Source of the DNA: Methanospirillum stamsii
Lineage (GTDB): Archaea; Halobacteriota; Methanomicrobia; Methanomicrobiales; Methanospirillaceae
Direction of reading: 5' to 3'
NCBI RefSeq assembly: GCF_003173335.1
Contig: NZ_QGMZ01000010.1
Location: 14,974 to 78,973, forward strand
DNA length: 64,000 bases
Shown: positions 35,060 to 43,551 of the stretch, in pieces
Layout: every line of letters begins with the position of its first letter
Numbering within the stretch: the first letter of the stretch is position 1
Translations under genes and position numbers: made by a program
The notes under the pieces: model-generated
The model's input: only the letters and a program-made list of their open reading frames with translations
What the model was told of the DNA's origin: nothing
Database searches by the model: none

Positions 35060-35767
35060 TTACTGGGAAGTTACCAGTTGGGATACCGTAACTTCAATTG
35101 TCGGATATCCGTAATTTAAGGTAATATTACCTTCGTCCCGGCTGACCACAGTTGCAGTCCGGATATATGATGCCGGGGTAGCGTTATCCATTGGTATAGT
35201 CGGCTGGTCAATAAACGCAAGAGGCACCTGATCTCCTACCTGAACATCTGCGAACATCTCTCCGGAAATGTTGACAAACTGCTCAAGACTCATCTGTCTT
35301 GCCATCTGTGAGGCATAGGGATTTGTAATGGTTTTCGACTCTCCAACTCTCATACCCTCAATTGAGGAACTGATCATCTCAATTTCAGGTCCAAACAATC
35401 CAAACTCAACAACACCGACGGCGTTATTTGGATTTACTGCCTGAACCGGCACTAAATCATCCTCAGTTGAAGTGTTTACCCGTACAGCTAAAGCGTTAGC
35501 CTTGAATGTAATGAGGTTAGGATCAGTTACCTTGGTGATGGTTGATAAAACGCTGGAGAGTACCGGACGATCCTGCGCGTCGAGGAAGGTGAAATCAACG
35601 AGAGCACTGTTTCCGGGCTTTGCCTGTGTGAAAATGTTCAGCCATGACATACCGAACATTGATACAACCATAAAGACAGCCATCAGAACACAAACCACGA
35701 CAATTCCAATTTTTGTCCAGTTTGTTTCTTCTTTTTTCTCTGAAGGCTTTTGGCGGAATCCTTTCAT
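35060..35767 (-). CDS. Membrane-anchored FKBP/SlyD-like protein
   Basis: A 235-residue protein with a single N-terminal membrane helix (about residues 18-40) and a soluble outer part. The outer part has features of an FKBP-type prolyl isomerase of the SlyD class: MRVGESKTI, DVQVGDQVPLAFID, and GNITLNYGYPTIEVTV. The active-site aromatic residues are not obvious, so it could be a chaperone without isomerase activity. The ATG at 35767 is preferred, although a TTG at 35806 with CAGGA upstream is possible. Confidence 0.65.
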   Translation of the reverse strand: MKGFRQKPSEKKEETNWTKIGIVVVCVLMAVFMVVSMFGMSWLNIFTQAKPGNSALVDFTFLDAQDRPVLSSVLSTITKVTDPNLITFKANALAVRVNTSTEDDLVPVQAVNPNNAVGVVEFGLFGPEIEMISSSIEGMRVGESKTITNPYASQMARQMSLEQFVNISGEMFADVQVGDQVPLAFIDQPTIPMDNATPASYIRTATVVSRDEGNITLNYGYPTIEVTVSQLVTSQ

Positions 35768-35900
35768 TCCTATTACGTAATCCCTGCCGGGAGATAAAGG
35801 ATACAATCCTGTCTATGAGTCAGGGACGTAAAACAGATATTGAAAACTCCCCTGACTTTGAAACGATGGATTCATACCTGCACAGGGTGAGAAGATTCGT

Positions 35901-36731
35901 ATGGATAAAAAGAGGGTCCGGGATTACATGACTTCTGATGTGGATACCGTTCCGATGACGGGAACCGCGCGGGAAGTTATCCATGCAATCAAGGTCACCT
36001 CCCATGACGGATTTCCGGTGGTAGACGGGAATATCGTTGTTGGATATATATCAGCCAGGGATCTGCTCTTTGTGCATCCGGAAACCCCGGTCAGGGAGAT
36101 AATGAGCCATCATCTCATTGTGGCTGAACCGGAGATGGCCATCGGAGACGTTGCACGGGTCATCATTCGTTCAGGAATCCAGAAACTCCCGGTTGTCAAC
36201 GAAAAAAACGAACTTCTGGGGATTATCTCCAATACCGATGTGGTCAGGTCACAAATTGAACATGTTTCACCGGAGAAAGTCTACAAACTGATGGATACCC
36301 TCGAACGGCTCCATGAAATAAAACCTCACCTCTCAAAGGGTCCGGTGCAGATTCACATGCTCCTTCCCACCCAGTCAAGAATATATATGGATGAACTTGA
36401 AGGACGCATATATGAGATTAAAAAGGGTCTTGCAGAGCCGGTCATAGTAATTCAGAAACCCGGGCGTATCATCCTGGTAGACGGTCATCACCGGGCGGTT
36501 GCCGCAAGAAAACTGGGCATAAAAATCCTTGAAGCGTATATTATTGAGATTACAGAAAATATTGAACTCGGCCTTGAACGAACCGCCAAGGCCATGAACC
36601 TGAAAACAATAGACGATATTTCAATAATGGATTATGCCCGCCATCCCCTCGTTGCCGGAACTCACCGGTTCGGAGGAATGGGGACAATTGTCCCTGACCA
36701 GTATCAGGATCCCTCACACCGGGTATCATAA
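35901..36731 (+). CDS. CBS-pair protein with C-terminal ParB/sulfiredoxin-like domain
   Basis: A 276-residue protein with two CBS domains (about residues 5-58 and 66-118) followed by a ParB/Srx-like domain. The latter has the signature VDGHHRAVAARKLGIKILEA near residues 194-213. CBS pairs bind adenosyl nucleotides and would sense energy state or SAM. The second domain is found in ParB nucleases/CTPases and in serine kinases of the SerK type, so it may be a nucleotide-using enzyme. Convergent overlap of 28 bases with the next gene. Confidence 0.88.
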   Translation: MDKKRVRDYMTSDVDTVPMTGTAREVIHAIKVTSHDGFPVVDGNIVVGYISARDLLFVHPETPVREIMSHHLIVAEPEMAIGDVARVIIRSGIQKLPVVNEKNELLGIISNTDVVRSQIEHVSPEKVYKLMDTLERLHEIKPHLSKGPVQIHMLLPTQSRIYMDELEGRIYEIKKGLAEPVIVIQKPGRIILVDGHHRAVAARKLGIKILEAYIIEITENIELGLERTAKAMNLKTIDDISIMDYARHPLVAGTHRFGGMGTIVPDQYQDPSHRVS

Positions 36732-37882
36732 GCGTCATTGAGCAGGTGCTCGGTAACTGTGGTGCCGTCCGCTACCACCATGTCAGGCCATATCCGGGTA
36801 TTTGAATGGACTGTTACCCGGTTCCTGATTACCGTCCGCGGACCGATGACCGATCCATGTTCAACACTGCAGGAATCACCAATCATTGCATCATTGTCAA
36901 TAATTGCCCCGGATACTGAAGTTCCCTGACCGATGACCACCCGGTTATAGAGAGAAGATGAAAGAACCCGGACATTGCTCCGGATAATACAATTTTTACC
37001 AATCGACGTATATGGTCCGATGAGGACATTGTCTCCGATTGAAGTTCCGCTTCCAATGGCAACAGGCCCCACAATTCTGCTGTTATGGCCAACATAGATT
37101 GACCCGCCAAAGTCAACCGGACCCAGGATATGTGCATTTTTAATATCCATGTCCCCGGATATGCTGGTAGAGATCATCTCCTGCAGTTTCCACTTTTCAG
37201 CAATCCGGAGTGATGCAGGACTTCCGACATCTGACCAGTTCCCTCTTGCAAGCCACCCGTTGAGGATCTTTCCCTGTTCCATAAGCATCGGGAAGAGGTT
37301 TTTTGCAAAGTCAAACTTGGTTCCGTCCGGAATGTAATCAAAAATGTCCGGCGAACAGACATACATACCGGTAGACGCAAGATTTGAGAATATCTCTCCA
37401 GGCCCGGGCTTTTCCCTGAACCGACGGATACGGTTTTCCACATCAATCTCTGCAATTCCATACTCCGAGGGATCATCCACGCTGATGAGACCTATCGTAA
37501 TAATCGGAGAATTTTTCAGGTGCTCCCGGTAAAATTCAAGGAGATTTAGATCGGTGACATGGTCGCCGCCGACAACAAGGAACGGTTTTTCTCCAAACAG
37601 GTGCTTTGCGTTCTTCACACTGCCGGCAGTGCCAAGTTTCGTCTCCTCGTAGACATAACTGATATTTGCCCCAAAAAGTGCCCCGTCTCCTAAAGACTGC
37701 TCAATGGTATCGCCCTTGTATCCCACGGTGATGATAATATCATGAAAACCGAGATTGGAAAGATGAGATACCAGGTGTTCAATTGAAGGTTTGTTAACGA
37801 TTGGAATACAGGGTTTTGGACGTTCGAACGTGAGCGGACGGAGACGGGTTCCTTCGCCTCCGCACATGATACAGACCTTCAT
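36704..37882 (-). CDS. Sugar-phosphate nucleotidyltransferase with left-handed beta-helix
   Basis: A 392-residue protein. The N-terminal nucleotidyltransferase begins MKVCIMCGGEGTRLRPLTF, with ERPKPCIPIVNKPSIEHL, and metal-binding GGDHV. From about residue 240 there are hexapeptide repeats (GDMDIKNAHILGPV, SIGDNVLIGPYTSIG) forming a left-handed beta-helix, possibly an acyltransferase. It resembles archaeal glucose-1-phosphate thymidylyl- or mannose-1-phosphate guanylyltransferases. Substrate cannot be told by eye. The ATG at 37882 is the family start. Confidence 0.9.
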   Translation of the reverse strand: MKVCIMCGGEGTRLRPLTFERPKPCIPIVNKPSIEHLVSHLSNLGFHDIIITVGYKGDTIEQSLGDGALFGANISYVYEETKLGTAGSVKNAKHLFGEKPFLVVGGDHVTDLNLLEFYREHLKNSPIITIGLISVDDPSEYGIAEIDVENRIRRFREKPGPGEIFSNLASTGMYVCSPDIFDYIPDGTKFDFAKNLFPMLMEQGKILNGWLARGNWSDVGSPASLRIAEKWKLQEMISTSISGDMDIKNAHILGPVDFGGSIYVGHNSRIVGPVAIGSGTSIGDNVLIGPYTSIGKNCIIRSNVRVLSSSLYNRVVIGQGTSVSGAIIDNDAMIGDSCSVEHGSVIGPRTVIRNRVTVHSNTRIWPDMVVADGTTVTEHLLNDAYDTRCEGS

Positions 37883-37944
37883 ATCGAGTATGTAGGATCT
37901 GCGGACATTTAAGACCACATGAAAAAAGACAACGCCTAAAAAAA

Positions 37945-38265
37945 TTACAGAGTGTCCAGGCTCACCGAATCAAAGTCCTGGACAACCTCGGAGATTTCCT
38001 TGACACCAAATGCAGTTTTCACTGCGGTTATCTCAAGTTCAGACGCAATACCGCACATGTAATCAAGCACATCAATAGAGAGTTCCTTTTTTACTTTACT
38101 CTGTTTGAGTTGCTCTACAAGGCGACCAATCATCTCCACATCTTCACCGCGAAGCTTGGCTAGGCTGATGACACACATGTATATCCGGGTAAGATTCCTG
38201 TCGGTACCCGTGATAGTGTCAAAAAAGTTCTTCAGAACCTGGGCCTGATACACCTCGCCGCCCAT
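37945..38265 (-). CDS. Hypothetical helical protein, 106 residues
   Basis: I do not recognise this protein. It is predicted to be all-helical, with two Cys (residues 31 and 85 or close), and no signal peptide. The ATG at 38265 has no nearby competitor. It lies between the nucleotidyltransferase and the YchF-type GTPase, all on the minus strand with short gaps, so it may be co-transcribed with them. Confidence 0.7.
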   Translation of the reverse strand: MGGEVYQAQVLKNFFDTITGTDRNLTRIYMCVISLAKLRGEDVEMIGRLVEQLKQSKVKKELSIDVLDYMCGIASELEITAVKTAFGVKEISEVVQDFDSVSLDTL

Positions 38266-38310
38266 ATGTAAACCACTTATATTAATTCTTTAGTATAAAA
38301 AGATGCGGAT

Positions 38311-39480
38311 TTATTTTGCTGTGCTCACAATCTTGATGATATCCCCATCTTTGAGGATTGCACTCTCTTTTATCCGCATTTTTGTTTTTGCATCAATAGC
38401 ATACAAAAACCCGTTCCCAATGTCTGAGTGAACCTGAAATGCAAGGTCATGGGGGGTTGATCCCTTTTTCATCAGAAATGCATCCGGGAGGACTCGTCCC
38501 TGTCCGTCGGTGAAGTGTGTTTCATCCTCCACCGGATAGAGAACAATCATATCAAGGAGCTCAAAAACGGCCCGATTGATGATATCCTGAACACCGGTGC
38601 CTCCGTGCTGGTCCATGTATGCCTTCATCTTCATAAGACCAGTCTTCTGGGCCTCACTCAATTTGCTCTCATCCGGAATGCTAAAGGACGGATCGCCAGG
38701 ATGATAGGCTATCACCTGCGATGCTGCGGCAGTCCGAAGAGCCAGTTCTGCCGCCCCGGATGTAAGGATAGCACCGGATCCTTTTACCTTCTCGATGAGT
38801 TCAGGTGATGCAAGATCTGCTTTATTCCCGGCAATTATCATCGGTTTTGCATGTTTCATCAGGATCCTGGAAAATTCGATCAGGTTCTCTGATGATGCAA
38901 GCCTGAGCTCTATGCCGGCTTCCCGCTCAGCTTCCAGGACATGTTCCTCTTTTATTGAAAGGCCGGCCAGAACTTCTGCAATACCTGCATATACGGAGAA
39001 TGTCTTTGACTGGGCCTGTCGTTGCATTTTTGCCCAGTGTTTCTCGATAATTCCATGCAGCCACATTGCCATCTCGGTCTTGAGCATAGGTATCTCATCG
39101 ATCGGATCATGGGTGCCGGGGTTGTCAGGGTTTCCTTCAATGTCCGTACTTCCGCTGGCATCAATCACCTGGATGATTGCATCAGCCTGACGAAGATGAT
39201 CAAGGAACTGGTTACCAAGTCCCTTCCCGGTATGTGCCTCAGGGACCAGCCCGGCAACATCGATCAGATGAACCGCAATGTACCTGATACCGTCAGCGCA
39301 GACACCACAGCGATGCGCAAGGGCGGTGCAGGGGCAGGGAACCCTGACATAGGCCACTCCCCGGTTTGCATCTATTGTCGTAAACGGATAATTGGCAATC
39401 TCGGCGGGAGCCATGGTTGCTGCCCGGTATAACGTAGATTTACCACAGTTTGGTTTTCCAGCAAGTGCGAGGGTTATCAT
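38311..39480 (-). CDS. YchF/Obg-type GTPase (redox-regulated ATPase family)
   Basis: A 389-residue TRAFAC P-loop protein. Visible: G1 GKPNCGKSTL (8-17), G3 DVAGLVPEAHTGKGLGNQFLDHLRQ-type region with DVAGL, and NKAD, the G4 motif. A C-terminal TGS domain covers the last sixty residues or so, ending in DGDIIKIVSTAK. It matches archaeal YchF-like GTPases, thought to bind ribosomes. Nucleotide preference cannot be fixed here. Confidence 0.92.
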   Translation of the reverse strand: MITLALAGKPNCGKSTLYRAATMAPAEIANYPFTTIDANRGVAYVRVPCPCTALAHRCGVCADGIRYIAVHLIDVAGLVPEAHTGKGLGNQFLDHLRQADAIIQVIDASGSTDIEGNPDNPGTHDPIDEIPMLKTEMAMWLHGIIEKHWAKMQRQAQSKTFSVYAGIAEVLAGLSIKEEHVLEAEREAGIELRLASSENLIEFSRILMKHAKPMIIAGNKADLASPELIEKVKGSGAILTSGAAELALRTAAASQVIAYHPGDPSFSIPDESKLSEAQKTGLMKMKAYMDQHGGTGVQDIINRAVFELLDMIVLYPVEDETHFTDGQGRVLPDAFLMKKGSTPHDLAFQVHSDIGNGFLYAIDAKTKMRIKESAILKDGDIIKIVSTAK

Positions 39481-39519
39481 AGATGGTCCTCAAATCCCAG
39501 TGCGAACTAACAGGTATGT

Positions 39520-40110
39520 ATGGGATACTGCACCAAAAAAGTGTATTATTTTGATAAACCCGGTGAGGCAAACACCAGGGATGCTATCCGGATTGGTGCT
39601 GAACGTGCACAGGAACTTGGATTATCAACGATAATTGTGCCCAGTACAAGCGGGAATAGCGCCCGGGTGGCATATGAAGAACTGAAAGGAAAACAGATCC
39701 GCCTGATTGTCGTAACTCATGTTGTCGGGTTTTCCTCGCCCGGAGTATGGGAGTTTGATGAGAAACTGGCAGCAACACTCCGGGAGGCAGGAGTGACCAT
39801 AATAACCGGAACTCATGTCTTATCCGGCCTGGAACGCGCATTTTCGTCTTCTCCCAAGGTTAGTGGAGGATCCCGGAGTGAAGCTGTCGCAGAAGCTCTC
39901 CGGAGAATAGTTGCTGTGGGACTCAAAGTGGCGGTTGAAAGTACCCTTATCGCTGCAGACCAGGGTGCTATCGGTGTAACAGATGAAGTGATTGCTCTTG
40001 GAGGAACAGCAAGCGGCGCAGATACCGTCTGTGTTATCAGACCCTCAACCACCCAGCGATTCTTTGATCTTCAGGTCCGTGAAATTGTAGCAATGCCCAG
40101 GAACAGGTAA
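39520..40110 (+). CDS. Stand-alone pyruvate kinase C-terminal-like domain protein
   Basis: A 196-residue protein resembling only the alpha/beta C-terminal domain of pyruvate kinase, without the catalytic barrel. Characteristic parts are TIIVPSTSGNSARVAYEEL, VVTHVVGFSSPG and EVIALGGTASGADTV. In pyruvate kinase this domain binds effectors. The family is common in archaea as a separate protein of unknown role. It is divergent from the YchF gene with a 39-base gap. Confidence 0.85.
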   Translation: MGYCTKKVYYFDKPGEANTRDAIRIGAERAQELGLSTIIVPSTSGNSARVAYEELKGKQIRLIVVTHVVGFSSPGVWEFDEKLAATLREAGVTIITGTHVLSGLERAFSSSPKVSGGSRSEAVAEALRRIVAVGLKVAVESTLIAADQGAIGVTDEVIALGGTASGADTVCVIRPSTTQRFFDLQVREIVAMPRNR

Positions 40111-40112
40111 CC

Positions 40113-40955
40113 ATGATACAAACCGCTTTGAGGAATACTTTCTCAAAACTGATTCACACACCCCTGCTTTGGATCTCCGGAGTATATGCCGGACTTATCA
40201 TGACCAGTGTTATCTGGCTTGAGTTTTCCGATGGCATGTTCCTTGCAGGAAAAATAGCGATGCTCTCTCTGATTGCAGCCCCATTCCTGGTCGGGATGAT
40301 GAATTTTGTTCTGCAGACAGGAGAAAAATCCCCCAGGGAAATCCTCTCTGCAGGACTGAAAAACTATTTTCCTATCGTCCTGCCCTGTATCACACTCGCA
40401 GGAATGATGTTTATCCTGATGCTGCTTCTCAGCATCCCCCTATCTATCATGGGGTTTGGAGGAGACCCCTATACCCTTACCGGCCTTACTATTGGAATCG
40501 TGATTCCAGCCCTTATCTTCTCCCTGTACATTGACAATGTGGCAGTCTGTGAAAAAAGAAACATATTTGGGACCCTGAAAAGGAGCCTGGAACTTGTCAG
40601 TTTGAATTTCTTCGGTGCCATCGGATATTACATTATTAGCGCCTTTTTCATCCTGGGAGTCTCGTTGTTCGGGGCATTCCTCTGGGGCATAATCCTGGCG
40701 GATAAATTCACCCCGTTTATTGAGATGAACATGACCGTTCAGCAGGAAACCTTTTCCCACTATACTCTTGTTGACTGGCAGAATCTCATCGGACCGGAAG
40801 GAAGTCTTGTCACCGCAATTGTTTTCGGCATTGTTTCCTGTATCGTTGTCCCGTTCCTGATTGTCTTTAAATATCAGTGCTATTCGGAAATATCACAACA
40901 GACAATTGTTGAATATGGGGAATTTGACGAAAAAGGACGCTGGTATAAGTATTAA
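40113..40955 (+). CDS. Polytopic membrane protein, function unknown
   Basis: A 280-residue protein with about six transmembrane helices (near residues 16-35, 45-66, 88-112, 118-142, 166-200, 226-252). It resembles archaeal DUF4013/DUF7847-type membrane proteins: a basic loop before helix 5 and a conserved IDNVAVCEKRNIFGTLKRS segment. The gene starts two bases after the preceding stop. No transporter motif is visible. Confidence 0.75.
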   Translation: MIQTALRNTFSKLIHTPLLWISGVYAGLIMTSVIWLEFSDGMFLAGKIAMLSLIAAPFLVGMMNFVLQTGEKSPREILSAGLKNYFPIVLPCITLAGMMFILMLLLSIPLSIMGFGGDPYTLTGLTIGIVIPALIFSLYIDNVAVCEKRNIFGTLKRSLELVSLNFFGAIGYYIISAFFILGVSLFGAFLWGIILADKFTPFIEMNMTVQQETFSHYTLVDWQNLIGPEGSLVTAIVFGIVSCIVVPFLIVFKYQCYSEISQQTIVEYGEFDEKGRWYKY

Positions 40956-42160
40956 CCAGAAAAAAAGACGATTATTCCCCACAGAAGAACAGTAATAATC
41001 CCGCCTCCAAGGGTTGCGAAGAAATTCGTCCCTGCATTCCCCCACACTTTTTTATTTTCGTATAATTCTCCTAGCAGACTGTCAAGGTTTGTACCGATAA
41101 AGCCACCGATTACCGCAGCAACAAATATCGAGGCATCTGCAACACCGAGAAGAAAGGCGGAGAGGGAGATAAACAGTGCACCAATAAGTCCTGCCATCTC
41201 ACCGATAACCGAGACACCACCATTTGTCCCTTCAGGCACCGGCTGAAAGGTGGTGATAAGCCGGGGTTTTCCAAAGCATACACCTATCTCTCCTGCAACG
41301 GTGTCAGCAGCAGCGGTTGAGACACTGCCCACATATGCAGCAATAAATACCGGATGCTGGGTCACACCAAATCCAATCGCGGCACAAACGGATACGAGGC
41401 CATTTGCAAAGACATTGATGTACCCTCTGACCCCTCCCTTCTCTTCCTCAACATGCAGGGATTTCTTGTAATCCATTTTATATCGGGTGGTAATAGCTCC
41501 AAGAATGAAGAAGGCCAGCATGATTAAAAACCAGGATATGCCTCCGGCAAACACAATCAATAGAACCCCTACCAGGGCAGCGGAAAATAATCCGGGGATA
41601 TCTGCAGTTTTCAGACGGTATGCAAAATAACTAAACCCGAATGCAATAACGACTGCAGTGGCCACCAGGGGGAATTCAGCTTCATATTCCAGGTCTTCAA
41701 TAAGCAGCATGATCATAGCAACGGCAAGAAGTTCGATGGTTATGGCATTCTTTTGTGTTTTAAGAATCGAATGAAGAAGGACACAGACCGTAGCACCGAC
41801 AACCGCAGAGAGCCATGACCGGACACCAAGGTATTCCATCACAAATGCCGCAATCAGAAGACCGCAGATGAAGGATAATGCATATTCTATGGTCCGGCCC
41901 CCGGTCAGGGAGAAGATGAGTTCTTTTGTTGCGATAATAAGAATTGCTGCACACAAAACGAAAATTGGAAGAATCCCGATAAGACCCAGGAACCCTATAG
42001 CCCCTAATGCAAAAACAAGTAACCGGTCTTCGTTCTTAAACCACAACGAGACCGCTGCGATAAAAACCAGAAATCCGGGGATTCCAGGTGGAAGATATGG
42101 AGATATTATCAGGAGAAGAACTGCAAGAGCAAAAGCAATCCATCTCACTGTGCTGAACAT
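40952..42160 (-). CDS. DUF92 family membrane protein (VTE6-like)
   Basis: A 402-residue protein with about ten helices. The C-terminal half contains the DUF92 family features: SVSTAAADTVAGEIGV, the segment GTNGGVSVIGEMAG, and GTNLDSLLGE. The plant member VTE6 phosphorylates phytyl-phosphate using a nucleotide. In archaea a polyprenyl- or geranylgeranyl-phosphate kinase role in lipid recycling is plausible but unproven. The N-terminal half is an additional membrane part. Confidence 0.85.
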   Translation of the reverse strand: MFSTVRWIAFALAVLLLIISPYLPPGIPGFLVFIAAVSLWFKNEDRLLVFALGAIGFLGLIGILPIFVLCAAILIIATKELIFSLTGGRTIEYALSFICGLLIAAFVMEYLGVRSWLSAVVGATVCVLLHSILKTQKNAITIELLAVAMIMLLIEDLEYEAEFPLVATAVVIAFGFSYFAYRLKTADIPGLFSAALVGVLLIVFAGGISWFLIMLAFFILGAITTRYKMDYKKSLHVEEEKGGVRGYINVFANGLVSVCAAIGFGVTQHPVFIAAYVGSVSTAAADTVAGEIGVCFGKPRLITTFQPVPEGTNGGVSVIGEMAGLIGALFISLSAFLLGVADASIFVAAVIGGFIGTNLDSLLGELYENKKVWGNAGTNFFATLGGGIITVLLWGIIVFFSG

Positions 42161-42379
42161 AGGGTATGTAATTTGTTAGTAACGCAATAAATAGTTGGAT
42201 GGAGGTTTTTTGATTTATTATATAAAGCCCTTTACTGTTCCGGCATTCTGAATTAAACGAAAATTTAGGTTAATTTTATTCAATTACGGTGGGGAGATGA
42301 TTTTTTTCTCCATATCATCCAAGTATCATCCATGAAATTCTTTAACCTTACGCACCAATTTTTATACTGAATAATTGTG

Positions 42380-43450
42380 ATGCAAAAATATCAGAGAACC
42401 GCCAAATACTCAATTGTTGTTCAGATATTTGTTCTCCTCTTTCTATTAAGCAATGGAGTGTGTGCAGCACCAACCTATGCTCCCACAGAAGGAAAAGCCC
42501 CTTTAACAGTCTATTTTTCATTTCCCGGAGCTGAAGAATGTGATAGGGTTCACTGGTCATTTGATGATGGAAATTCCTCGAATGCCATTACAACTTCCCA
42601 CACCTACTACAAACAGGGGATGTTTTATCCAACCTGTTCCTGTGAGCTTCCGGGGGCAAATGCCTCCTATACGTATGATTATGTCTATGTGATTCCCTGG
42701 GCGTCAAGCATCAGGGACAGCCCTACCGGAGGAAACCCGAAAAGTTCACAGGTGATTCGATCATCAGAGGACCTCAGCTCAACGGATCTACAAAAGCAGG
42801 CAGAAGGACTTGCTGCAATCGGTGAACTCAAATATGCAGCAGATGCATATGCTGACCTCTCCCGGATATCGTCTCCTGATTTTGAAACCCTCACCGATTA
42901 TGGGGATGTCCTCGCAGACCTTGGAAGACTTACTGAAGCTGAGGCTGTTTACCTGCAGGCACTGGTGCAGAATATTACCCCTTCGGTCCTCAAAAAAATG
43001 GCTGAAACGCAATTTTCCCTTGGGAAAACCAGTGAAGCAATAGAGACCATGAACCGGACACTTCTTCTTTCTCCTGACGATGCTTCCAGTTATGCTTCCT
43101 ATGCAGCATTTCTCCAAAAAGCAGGAAGAACCAGCGAGGCCCTTGACGCATACGACCACTCATTCAAACTTAATGACGCTCAGCCAGAGTTATGGGCAGA
43201 CTATGCCAATCTGCTTTCATCTATCGGCAGAAATAAGGAGGCTGCAGATGCCTATAAACATGCAATAGATATTGGAATGGGAGGCAATGATATCTGGAAT
43301 AATTATTCCCGGGTCCTTCAGCAGCTTGGATTAAAGGAAGAGGCGCAGCGGGCTAAGGAACAGGCCACAAGATCATATGTTCCGATATCATCCTCGATGT
43401 TTGGTTCAAGCGACAGTATCCCGGTCTGTGGTATCGGCTCTATGTGCTGA
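42380..43450 (+). CDS. Exported PKD and TPR protein
   Basis: A 356-residue protein with a signal peptide (hydrophobic 11-27). A PKD-like domain at about 33-100 has VHWSFDDGNSSNAITTSHTYYKQG. From about residue 130 to 335 come six tetratricopeptide repeats. It is the reverse layout of the separate TPR and PKD proteins at 23882-26530 and probably belongs to the same class of surface proteins. ATG at 42380 directly follows a GTG. It is flanked by a 219-base gap upstream. Confidence 0.87.
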   Translation: MQKYQRTAKYSIVVQIFVLLFLLSNGVCAAPTYAPTEGKAPLTVYFSFPGAEECDRVHWSFDDGNSSNAITTSHTYYKQGMFYPTCSCELPGANASYTYDYVYVIPWASSIRDSPTGGNPKSSQVIRSSEDLSSTDLQKQAEGLAAIGELKYAADAYADLSRISSPDFETLTDYGDVLADLGRLTEAEAVYLQALVQNITPSVLKKMAETQFSLGKTSEAIETMNRTLLLSPDDASSYASYAAFLQKAGRTSEALDAYDHSFKLNDAQPELWADYANLLSSIGRNKEAADAYKHAIDIGMGGNDIWNNYSRVLQQLGLKEEAQRAKEQATRSYVPISSSMFGSSDSIPVCGIGSMC

Positions 43451-43551
43451 AACCTCCCTATTCTTTTAGAATTTATTAAGTTTCTTACTCCCCTTTTTTT
43501 TCCGGATTGTTCCATCATCTACATTACCCTTCACCCACAAACGTATGAGCA

